Shown piece by piece: positions 40,267-47,713 of a stretch of DNA of 64,000 nucleotides. Position 1 is the first letter of the stretch; each line of letters begins with the position of its first letter. A program made the position numbers and the translations under genes. The DNA comes from Novosphingobium sp. KCTC 2891 (GTDB taxonomy: Bacteria; Pseudomonadota; Alphaproteobacteria; Sphingomonadales; Sphingomonadaceae), in the NCBI RefSeq assembly GCF_025938155.1, contig NZ_JAPCZG010000004.1, forward strand, positions 186,001 to 250,000, in the 5' to 3' direction. Under the pieces are notes generated by a model that did no database searches, was not told the DNA's origin, and saw only the letters and a program-made list of their open reading frames with translations.

Positions 40267-40291
40267 GGGGCGGTCCCGCAAGGACCGCCCC
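40267..40291. terminator. Perfect hairpin between acyl-CoA dehydrogenase 2 and the lactonase
   Basis: The 10-bp arms GGGGCGGTCC and GGACCGCCCC are separated by CGCAA, 18 nt after the dehydrogenase stop. With no T-tract it looks like an intercistronic mRNA element or a leaky terminator. Confidence 0.5.
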
Positions 40292-40308
40292 AACCGGGAG
40301 AGAGAACA

Positions 40309-41223
40309 ATGGAATTCGAACTCGTCACCGAAGGACTGCAATTCCCCGAAGGTCCGATCGCAATGGCCGATGGTTCGGTCGTTCTGGTCGAGATCAAGCG
40401 CCAGACCCTGACCCGCGTCCATCCGGACGGGCGGCAGGACGTGATCGCCCAGCTTGGCGGCGGCCCCAACGGCGCCGCGGTCGGCCCGGACGGCGCGGTC
40501 TATGTCTGCAACAACGGCGGCTTCCAGTGGAACGAGGCTGGCGGCCTGCTGCTTCCGCACGGCACGCCGGACTACTACGTCTCAGGCTCCATCCAGCGCG
40601 TCGATCTCGCCACCGGTGAAGTGACCACGCTTTACAGCGAATGCGACGGCAAGCCGCTGCGCGGGCCGAACGACATCGTGTTCGATGCCGATGGCGGCTT
40701 CTGGTTCACCGATCTTGGCAAGAGCAACGGTGATGTCAGCCACGTCGGCCACCTCCACTATGCCACCATCGACGGCAAGAAGATCGTGCTGGCCCGCGAT
40801 GGCATGACCACTCCGAACGGCGTCGGCCTTTCGCCCGATGGCAAGTCGGTGTTCGTCGCAGAAACGCAGACCGGTCGCCTGTGGGAATTCGACATTGCCG
40901 GCCCCGGCGAACTGGCGGCGCCCGCCGACATGTGGACCGCGGGCAAGGTGATGGGGCCGCTGCCCGGCTACCAGCTGTTCGACAGCCTTGCCGTGGAAGC
41001 CAATGGCCGGGTCTGCGTGGCGACGCTGGTCAATGGCGGCATCACTTCATTCGAACCGGCGGATGGCACCTGGGAACACTACGCTTTCCCCGATCCGATC
41101 ACGACCAACATCTGCTTCGGCGGCGATGACATGCAGACCGCGTTCATCACCTGCTCCGGCACCGGCAAGCTCTACAAGACGCGCTGGCCCCGTCCTGGCC
41201 TCAAGCTCAACTTCAACGCCTGA
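40309..41223 (+). CDS. SMP-30/gluconolactonase-family lactonase
   Basis: 304 residues, a six-bladed propeller. Likely metal ligands are Glu in LQFPEGPIAM, Asn in LRGPNDIVFDADGGFWFTD and Asp in LFDSLAVEANGRVCVAT, with further asparagines in GGGPNGAAVGPDG and TTPNGVGLSPDGK. The family hydrolyses lactones to hydroxyacids with a divalent metal. No signal peptide is visible, so it acts in the cytoplasm. Sitting between an ACAD10/11-type dehydrogenase and a crotonase, it suggests that the substrate or an intermediate is a lactone. Confidence 0.9.
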   Translation: MEFELVTEGLQFPEGPIAMADGSVVLVEIKRQTLTRVHPDGRQDVIAQLGGGPNGAAVGPDGAVYVCNNGGFQWNEAGGLLLPHGTPDYYVSGSIQRVDLATGEVTTLYSECDGKPLRGPNDIVFDADGGFWFTDLGKSNGDVSHVGHLHYATIDGKKIVLARDGMTTPNGVGLSPDGKSVFVAETQTGRLWEFDIAGPGELAAPADMWTAGKVMGPLPGYQLFDSLAVEANGRVCVATLVNGGITSFEPADGTWEHYAFPDPITTNICFGGDDMQTAFITCSGTGKLYKTRWPRPGLKLNFNA

Positions 41224-41236
41224 GGAAGGAAAGCCG

Positions 41237-42103
41237 ATGAATTTCAGCGACATCCTCTATGCCGTCGACGGGCCGGTGGCGACCATCACGCTCAACCGGC
41301 CCGACAAGCTGAACGCCTTCACCGCGACCATGGGCGCCGAACTGGCGCAGGCGATCAAGCTGGCCGATGCGGACGACGCGGTCCGCGTGGTCATCCTGAC
41401 CGGCGCGGGCCGTGGCTTCTGCGCGGGTGCGGACATTTCCGCCGGCGCGGGCAGCTTCGACACCAAGTCGGGCGAAGGCGCCAAGAACTTCGGCGCCAAT
41501 CGCAGCGCCGACAAGGATGGCGGGCTGGGCGGTGATGGCGGGTTCGTCGGCGCGCTGTTCAATGCGAAAAAGGCAACGATTGCAGCGTTCAACGGCCCTG
41601 CGGTGGGGGTGGGTGCGACGATGGCGCTACCCACCGACATCAAGATCGCGTCCGATCAGGCGCGCTTCGGCTTCGTCTTTGCGCGGCGGGGCCTTGTGCC
41701 CGAAGCCGGCAGTGCGTGGTTCCTGCCGCGCCTTGTCGGCACCGCGCAGGCGTTGCGCTGGGCGATCGAGGGCAATGTGTTCGATGCGGCGGAGGCGCTG
41801 AAAGGCGGCCTTGTCAGCGAAGTCGTCCCGCATGACCAACTGCTTGATCGCGCGCGTGAAATCGCGCTGGGCATTGCCGAGAACACCTCGGCCGTCTCGG
41901 TGGCGCTGACCCGCGCAATGATCTGGCGGTTCGGTTCGGCGGAACTGCCGTTCGACCTGCTGAAGATCGACGGCCCGTTCGCGCTGGAGCTGGGATCGGG
42001 CGGCGACGTCAAGGAAGGCGTTGCTTCCTTTATAGAAAAGAGGAAGCCCGCGTTTCCCAACAAGGTCTCCAGCGATATGCCCGAAGGCTATCCGTGGTGG
42101 TGA
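41237..42103 (+). CDS. Crotonase-fold protein 3
   Basis: 288 residues. Oxyanion segments are GAGRGFCAGADISAGAG and NGPAVGVGATMALPTDIKI. The Glu144 position is Thr (GVGAT), the Glu164 position is Phe (FGFVFARRGLVPEAG), and a Glu takes the place of the PaaG-type Asp in LVPEAG. A Gly/Asp-rich insertion (about residues 74-100) follows the first oxyanion loop. It starts 13 nt after the lactonase stop in the same operon. Isomerase or another CoA-ester chemistry is more likely than classical hydration. Confidence 0.9.
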   Translation: MNFSDILYAVDGPVATITLNRPDKLNAFTATMGAELAQAIKLADADDAVRVVILTGAGRGFCAGADISAGAGSFDTKSGEGAKNFGANRSADKDGGLGGDGGFVGALFNAKKATIAAFNGPAVGVGATMALPTDIKIASDQARFGFVFARRGLVPEAGSAWFLPRLVGTAQALRWAIEGNVFDAAEALKGGLVSEVVPHDQLLDRAREIALGIAENTSAVSVALTRAMIWRFGSAELPFDLLKIDGPFALELGSGGDVKEGVASFIEKRKPAFPNKVSSDMPEGYPWW

Positions 42104-42138
42104 CCTGAAGCGCACCTGACGACACCGAACGAGACATG

Positions 42139-42168
42139 GGAGCCGGCAAGCGCGCGCTTGCCGGCTCC
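42139..42168. terminator. 30-nt perfect palindrome between convergent genes (bidirectional terminator)
   Basis: The 14-nt arms GGAGCCGGCAAGCG and CGCTTGCCGGCTCC flank a CG centre, so the whole 30 nt is self-complementary. It lies 35 nt after the crotonase 3 stop and 7 nt from the stop of the convergent ligase, and can serve both directions. The T-tract is weak. Confidence 0.75.
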
Positions 42169-42175
42169 TGTCGTG

Positions 42176-43747
42176 TCACGGGCGGAGCAGTTCCAGCCGC
42201 CCGTCCCTGATCCATTCGCGCAGCTCGCGCTTCAGCACCTTGCCCGAGGCGTTCTTGGGCAGTTCGTCGACGAAAGCGACCGCGCGCGGCTTCTTGTAGC
42301 TGGCGATGTGTTCGCGGCAGTGGGTGACGAGAGCGCCCGGCGTGGTGCTTTCGCCAGCGCGGCAGGAAATCACCGCGACCACTTCCTCGCCCCACTGCTC
42401 GTCCTCGGCGCCGATGACGGCGGCTTCGAGCACGGCGGGGTGCTTGTAGAGCACTTCCTCCACCTCGCGCGGGTAGACGTTCTCGCCGCCAGTGACGATC
42501 ATGTCCTTCTTGCGGTCGACGATCCACAAGTAGCGGTCCTCGTTCCAGCGGCCGACGTCGCCGGTGTGGAACCAGCCATCGACGAAGGACTTTTCGGTCG
42601 CTTCGGGATTGCGCCAGTAGCCCGACAGCACCTGGTCGCCCTTGACGAGAATCTCGCCCTCCTGCCCGGGGGCTACGTCGCGGCCTTCGCCATCGACCAC
42701 GCGGACGCGGCTGAGCAGCATCTGGCGGCCGACCGAATTGAGGATGGGCAGGCCTTCGTCCACCGCGCGGTCGTGCTCCTCCGGGGTCAGCACCATGACG
42801 TTGCCGCCCAGTTCGGTCATGCCGAAGCCGGTGGCGAAGCGCACCTGCGGCCAGATGTCACGCGCGCGCAGCAGCACGGCGGCGGGCATGGCCGAGGCCC
42901 CGTAGCCGATGCTGCGCAGCGAGGAGAGATCGTAGTTCGGGCGGCTGGGATGGTTGAGCAGCATCGCGATCATCGTCGGCGCGAGCGACAGAGCGGTGAC
43001 CTTGTGCCGCTCGATGGTGCCGAAGAACACCTCGATGTCGAAGTTCTGCATGACCACGACGGGCACCGCGCGCAGATGGTTCACCAGCAGCGCATAGCCC
43101 GCGACATGATACATCGGGAACGTGAGCATGAACACCGGATCGGGCCCGCCCGGCGGGTCCTTGTCCCAGCTGACGAGGCTGTTCATCACCGCGGCGACGA
43201 CGTTGCGGTGGCTGAGCATCGCGCCCTTGGGCAGACCGGTGGTGCCCGAAGTGTAGAGCAGCCACGCCAGGTCGTCCTCGCCGATCGTGACCGGCGGCGG
43301 GCTGGCCTCGCCCGTTTCCAGCAGCGCGTCGAAGCCGGTCGTGCCGGGCTGAAGCTCGCCGATGGAGACGAAATGCTTCACGCTGGGGATCTGGTCGCGG
43401 ATCTGCGCCACCGCCCCCATGAACTTGTCCTCGACGATCAGCACCGTGGGTTCGGCATTGCCGATGATCCACGCCAGTTCGCGCGGCGACAGGCGGTAGT
43501 TGAGGAACGTGAGCGCCATGCCCGCCGACGGCACGCCGTAATAGGCCAGGACATATTCGGGGCAGTTTTCGGCGAGGATCGCGATCCGGTCGCCGGGGGC
43601 TGCGATTCGCAGCAGCGCATTGCCGAGCTGCCACGACTTGTCGCGCATCTGGGCATAGGTCCAGCTGCGGCCCTGGAATTGCACCGCAAGGACATCCGGC
43701 GCACGATGCGCCGCGAGTGCCGGAATTTCTCCCACCAGCATGGCCAT
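42176..43747 (-). CDS. AMP-forming acyl-CoA ligase 1 of the island
   Basis: 523 residues from ATG 43747; an ATG two codons later has better spacing from GAGAGG. Motifs are AWLLYTSGTTGLPKGAMLSH, ATGFGMTELGGNVMVLTPEE, WFHTGDVGRWNEDRYLWIVDRKKD, IVTGGENVYPREVEE and the late Lys in LPKNASGKVLKREL. It activates a carboxylic acid to its CoA ester. It is transcribed alone from a promoter with a class B operator, divergent from ligase 2, so the two ligases may be induced by different signals and act on different intermediates. Confidence 0.92.
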   Translation of the reverse strand: MAMLVGEIPALAAHRAPDVLAVQFQGRSWTYAQMRDKSWQLGNALLRIAAPGDRIAILAENCPEYVLAYYGVPSAGMALTFLNYRLSPRELAWIIGNAEPTVLIVEDKFMGAVAQIRDQIPSVKHFVSIGELQPGTTGFDALLETGEASPPPVTIGEDDLAWLLYTSGTTGLPKGAMLSHRNVVAAVMNSLVSWDKDPPGGPDPVFMLTFPMYHVAGYALLVNHLRAVPVVVMQNFDIEVFFGTIERHKVTALSLAPTMIAMLLNHPSRPNYDLSSLRSIGYGASAMPAAVLLRARDIWPQVRFATGFGMTELGGNVMVLTPEEHDRAVDEGLPILNSVGRQMLLSRVRVVDGEGRDVAPGQEGEILVKGDQVLSGYWRNPEATEKSFVDGWFHTGDVGRWNEDRYLWIVDRKKDMIVTGGENVYPREVEEVLYKHPAVLEAAVIGAEDEQWGEEVVAVISCRAGESTTPGALVTHCREHIASYKKPRAVAFVDELPKNASGKVLKRELREWIRDGRLELLRP

Positions 43748-43801
43748 TCCTCTCCCATCGTTCACGAAGCCGCCGGCATTTTTCCGGTCGCGCGATAAAC
43801 T

Positions 43802-43815
43802 TATATCTTGTTATA
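43802..43815. promoter_or_regulatory. Class B operator, site 3, before acyl-CoA ligase 1
   Basis: TATATCTTGTTATA is the core of a 22-nt element (43798-43819) whose outer arms AACTTATA and TATAAGTT are perfectly complementary. It lies 54 nt upstream of the ligase 1 start. Confidence 0.68.
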
Positions 43816-43891
43816 AGTTCCGGAACGCAAGAGCTTGCGCCCCGGTTGCGGCAGCCGGGGCCGCGACAGGAGAATAACACCGCACCGCCGT

Positions 43892-43907
43892 TTGACTAAG
43901 CGATTAA
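43892..43907. promoter_or_regulatory. Class A operator, site 4, before acyl-CoA ligase 2
   Basis: TTGACTAAGCGATTAA on the plus strand; its complement TTAATCGCTTAGTCAA fits the class A consensus. It lies 83 nt upstream of ligase 2 and only 76 nt from class B site 3, so the divergent promoters are wired to different operators. Confidence 0.65.
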
Positions 43908-43990
43908 CTAATGGCACCCACAAACAAAGGTCGAGGGCGACCGGGCGGCCGATGCCAGCCGCGATGGATGCCCCGGGAGAGAGAACGATC

Positions 43991-45805
43991 ATGGAAGCGT
44001 CCCCAGCAGCTAGCAAGAGCGTATCGGGCAAGAGCGCAGCCGCGATTCCCGCAGGCTGGCCGGCGGTGAGCATCGCCGAGACGTACCGCGTGCTGACCGC
44101 GCCCGGCGCGCCGTTCGAAATGCGCGAGACCGAGATCCGGGGCCGCACCTATCGCACTTACGTCAACGCGATGGGCACCTTGCGCGAGGTTTTCGAGATC
44201 GGTCGAAGCTGGGGCGACCGCGAGTTCATCGTCTTCGAGGATGAGCGCATCACCTATGACCAGGCATTCCGCGCCGCCGGAACGCTGGGGCGCGTGCTGG
44301 CCGAACGCTATGGCATGAAAAAGGGCGACCGGCTGGTCATCGCCATGCGCAACCTGCCCGAATGGATCATCGCGTTCTGGGCGGGCGCGTCCATCGGCGC
44401 CGTGCTGACCCCGCTGAATGCCTGGGGCACGGGCGAGGAACTGGCCTATGGCATCGAGAATTCGGGCGCGAAGGTGGCGATCGTCGACGGAGAGCGACTC
44501 GACCGGCTGGCGCCGCACGTCAAGGACCTGAACCTTGACGGCCTGATCGTGACGCGGGGGCAGGCTTCGGACGGTGCGGTCACGCTGGAAAGCCTGATCG
44601 GCACGCCGGCAGATTACGGCAGCCTGCCCGACGATCCCATGCCCGATCCCGGCTGCGAGCCCGATGATCTGGCGACGATCCTCTACACCAGCGGCACGAC
44701 CGGGCGGCCCAAGGGCGCGATGGGATCGCACCGCAACATCATGCACAACATCATCAGCCTGAGCTTCAACCCGGCGCGCGCGGCGATCCGCCGGGGCGAG
44801 CCGGTGGAATCGCTGATCCCCCCGCCCGCCGATCCCGATGCCCCGCCTCCCGCGCAAAAGGCGATCCTGATCCCGGTGCCGCTGTTCCACGTCACCGGCA
44901 CCAATTCGATGATGGTCCCGGCCATCCTTGGCGGCGCCAAGATCGTGCTGATGTACAAGTGGAACCCGGAGCGCTTTCTCGAACTGATCGAGCGCGAGCG
45001 GATCAATTCGACGACCGGCGTGCCCGCGATGGTGTGGCAGGTGCTGGAATCGCCCGACTTCGCCAAGCGCGACCTGTCGAGCCTTGAAGGCTATGGCTAT
45101 GGCGGCGCGGCCATCGCGCCCGAACTGACGATCAAGTTCAGCCAGCTGTTCCCGTGGTTCCCGGTGGGGCAGGGCTATGGTGCGACCGAGACATCGTCGG
45201 TTTCGGCCACGCACAGCGCCGAGGATTACCTGACCCATCCCGACAGCGTGGGCATTCCGGTGCCCTGCGTGGACGTGAAAGTGGTGGACGATGCGGGCAA
45301 CGAACTGCCGCGCGGCGCATCGGGCGAACTGTGCATTCGCGGGCCCAACGTGGTCGCCGGATACTGGAACAATCCCGAAGGCACCGCGGCGGCATTCACC
45401 GACGGCTGGTATCATACCGGCGACGTCTGCCGCATCGACGAGGAAGGCTTCATCTATCTGCTCGACCGCAAGAAGGACATGCTGATCCGCGGCGGCGAGA
45501 ACATCTACTGCGTCGAAGTGGAAAGCGTGCTGGTCTCGCACCCGTCGGTGATCGACGCCGCCGTGGTCGGCCTGCCCGACCGCGTGCTCGGCGAGGAAGT
45601 GGGCGCGGTGGTGCAGCTGAAGCCGGGCGAAAGCGTGGACGAGGCAGAACTGAAGGCGCACGTTGCGAAGCATCTGGCCCCGTTCAAGGTGCCGGTGCGG
45701 ATCGACGTGCGGACAGAGGAATTCCCGCGCAACGCCAGCGGCAAGACGCTGAAGCCGGTGCTGCGGCAGGAAATGATCGCGATGATGGAAGGGAACAAGG
45801 AATGA
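43991..45805 (+). CDS. AMP-forming acyl-CoA ligase 2 of the island
   Basis: 604 residues from ATG 43991 (MEASPAASKSVSGKSAAAIP), after GGGAGAGAG. Motifs are ATILYTSGTTGRPKGAMGSH, GQGYGATETSSVSATHSAED, WYHTGDVCRIDEEGFIYLLDRKKD, IRGGENIYCVEVESVL and FPRNASGKTLKPVLR. A roughly 60-residue N-terminal extension and an insertion near PPPADPDAPPPAQ distinguish it from ligase 1. It is the first gene of a seven-gene run with overlapping or closely spaced ends (45.8-51.5 kb), so it should make the CoA ester that the adjacent kinases use. Confidence 0.92.
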   Translation: MEASPAASKSVSGKSAAAIPAGWPAVSIAETYRVLTAPGAPFEMRETEIRGRTYRTYVNAMGTLREVFEIGRSWGDREFIVFEDERITYDQAFRAAGTLGRVLAERYGMKKGDRLVIAMRNLPEWIIAFWAGASIGAVLTPLNAWGTGEELAYGIENSGAKVAIVDGERLDRLAPHVKDLNLDGLIVTRGQASDGAVTLESLIGTPADYGSLPDDPMPDPGCEPDDLATILYTSGTTGRPKGAMGSHRNIMHNIISLSFNPARAAIRRGEPVESLIPPPADPDAPPPAQKAILIPVPLFHVTGTNSMMVPAILGGAKIVLMYKWNPERFLELIERERINSTTGVPAMVWQVLESPDFAKRDLSSLEGYGYGGAAIAPELTIKFSQLFPWFPVGQGYGATETSSVSATHSAEDYLTHPDSVGIPVPCVDVKVVDDAGNELPRGASGELCIRGPNVVAGYWNNPEGTAAAFTDGWYHTGDVCRIDEEGFIYLLDRKKDMLIRGGENIYCVEVESVLVSHPSVIDAAVVGLPDRVLGEEVGAVVQLKPGESVDEAELKAHVAKHLAPFKVPVRIDVRTEEFPRNASGKTLKPVLRQEMIAMMEGNKE

Positions 45806-46869
45806 GTGCTGCCGCCGTGGCGCCGGAAGAAGGGGTTGGCCAGCGCATCGGCGCGGTGACCGACAAGCACCGTTTCGACGAGGCAGCGCTCGACCGCTGG
45901 ATGGCGGCGAACGTCGAAGGCTATGCCGGGAACCTGGAAGTGCGCCAGTTCGCGGGCGGCGCTTCCAATCCCACGTTCCTGCTGATCTCTGGCGGCAAGC
46001 GCTATGTGCTGCGCAAGAAGCCGCCGGGCCAGCTGCTGCAGAGCGCCCACCAGGTGGACCGTGAATACAAGGTCATGGCCGCGCTGAAGGACACCGATGT
46101 GCCGGTGCCGATCATGCGCGGGCTGTGCACCGATCCCGAGGTGATCGGCACGACGTTCTACGTGATGGACTTCCTCGAAGGGCGTATCTTCCGCGATGCC
46201 ACCCTGCCGGGAATGGCGCCGGCCGAGCGCACCGCGATCTATGACGATCTCAACGCCACGCTGGCGAGGCTGCACAAGGTCGACTGGCAGGCGGTCGGGC
46301 TGGGCGACTATGGCAAGCCGGGCAACTATTTCGAGCGCCAGATCGCGCGCTGGACGCGGCAGTATCGCGATTGCCCGCTGCCGCCGGTGCCGGCGATGGA
46401 ACAACTGATCGAGGAACTGCCCGCGCGCATTCCGGCGGACCAGTCGGTCACCATCGCGCACGGCGATTACCGGCTTGAGAACGTGATGTACCACCCGACC
46501 GAGCCGCGCATCGTCGCGGTGCTGGACTGGGAGCTTTCGACCATCGGCCACCCGCTGGCGGACCTCGGCTATTCGGGCTTCCTGTGGCATTCGCACGGCG
46601 CCAGCTGGGGCTCGCTCGACGGCGTGGACTTCGCCACGAGCGGCATCCCCACCGAGCAGCAGTGGGTGGACGCCTATTGCCGCCGCACCGGGCGCGAAAG
46701 CCTCGACGACTGGAACTTCCTGCTGGCGTTCTCGGTGTTCCGCCTCGCCTCGATCAGCCACGGCGTTTATGCCCGCGCGCTGGCGGGGCAGACCCCCACC
46801 GCGCAGGTGGGCGAAAACGGCTGCCCGTTCCTCGCCGAACAGGCGCTGGCCCTGCTGCACCGGGGCTGA
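45802..46869 (+). CDS. APH-fold acyl-CoA-linked kinase 1 (ACAD10/11 kinase-domain homologue)
   Basis: 355 residues, overlapping ligase 2 by ATGA. The kinase core has GGASNPTFLLISGGKRYVLRKK (nucleotide loop and Lys), HGDYRLENVMYHP (catalytic-loop Asp and Asn) and VLDWELSTIGHPLADLGY (metal Asp). These are hallmarks of the phosphotransferase group fused to ACAD in human ACAD10/11 and related to LvaA of levulinate catabolism, which phosphorylates 4-hydroxyacyl-CoA. Aminoglycoside resistance is unlikely given the context between a CoA ligase and a crotonase. Confidence 0.9.
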   Translation: MSAAAVAPEEGVGQRIGAVTDKHRFDEAALDRWMAANVEGYAGNLEVRQFAGGASNPTFLLISGGKRYVLRKKPPGQLLQSAHQVDREYKVMAALKDTDVPVPIMRGLCTDPEVIGTTFYVMDFLEGRIFRDATLPGMAPAERTAIYDDLNATLARLHKVDWQAVGLGDYGKPGNYFERQIARWTRQYRDCPLPPVPAMEQLIEELPARIPADQSVTIAHGDYRLENVMYHPTEPRIVAVLDWELSTIGHPLADLGYSGFLWHSHGASWGSLDGVDFATSGIPTEQQWVDAYCRRTGRESLDDWNFLLAFSVFRLASISHGVYARALAGQTPTAQVGENGCPFLAEQALALLHRG

Positions 46870-46899
46870 CCCCGGGCAGCGTCATTTGGAGAGGATGCC

Positions 46900-47709
46900 A
46901 TGAGCGAGGAAAACCCCGCCGAGGACGTGATCTATGCCGTTGCGAATCACGTCGCGACAATCACGCTGAACCGCCCGCATCGGCGCAATGCGCTGAACTG
47001 GAACGCCTATGCCCAGTTGGAGACCGCGCTGAAGGCGGCCTCGGCGGACAGCGAGGTGCGCTGCGTGATCGTCACCGGGGCGGACCCGGCGTTCTGTTCG
47101 GGCGACGACGTGGCCGAGATCATGGCGGGGCCGAACGCATTCGCCGCGACGCGCTCGGCGCTGACCATCGTGAAGCACCAGCCCACGCCCGCTGCAATGG
47201 CGGCGCTGGAATGCGAGAAGCCGATGATCGCGGCGGTCAACGGCGCGGCGATCGGCTGGGGCATGGAACTGGCGATCTATGCCGATATCCGCATCGCTTC
47301 GGAAAAGGCCAAGTTCTCCGAGATGTTCATCAAGCGCGGGCTGGTGCCCGACGTGGGCGGGTTCTACCGCCTGCCGGCCATCGTCGGCCCGGCCAAGGCG
47401 GCCGAGCTGATGTTTACCGGCGACGTGATCGACGCGGCCGAAGCGCTGCGCATCGGGCTGGTGAGCGAAGTGACCCCGCACGACGACCTGCTGCCGCGCG
47501 CGCAGGCGCTGGCCGCGCGCATCGCGGCGAACCCGCCGCTGGCGCTGCGCTTCATCAAGGAGGGGCTGAGCCGCTTCTCGTACGGCGACCCGCGCGAGAT
47601 CGGCGCCTGGGCCATCGAGGCGATCCGCCGCCTGATGGAAACCGAAGACCACAAGGAAGGCGTCGCCAGCTTCCTCGAAAAGCGCGAGCCGGTGTTCAAG
47701 GGAAAGTGA
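46900..47709 (+). CDS. Crotonase-fold protein 4
   Basis: 269 residues. Oxyanion segments are GADPAFCSGDDVAEIMAGP and NGAAIGWGMELAIYADIRI. The Glu144 position is conserved (GWGME), but the Glu164 position is Phe (FSEMFIKRGLVPDVGG), with a Glu two residues earlier and the LVPD Asp retained. It lies between the two kinase genes, 4 nt before kinase 2. It could hydrate or isomerise the enoyl-CoA formed after phosphate elimination; its active site differs from those of the other three crotonases. Confidence 0.9.
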   Translation: MSEENPAEDVIYAVANHVATITLNRPHRRNALNWNAYAQLETALKAASADSEVRCVIVTGADPAFCSGDDVAEIMAGPNAFAATRSALTIVKHQPTPAAMAALECEKPMIAAVNGAAIGWGMELAIYADIRIASEKAKFSEMFIKRGLVPDVGGFYRLPAIVGPAKAAELMFTGDVIDAAEALRIGLVSEVTPHDDLLPRAQALAARIAANPPLALRFIKEGLSRFSYGDPREIGAWAIEAIRRLMETEDHKEGVASFLEKREPVFKGK

Positions 47710-47713
47710 CAGG

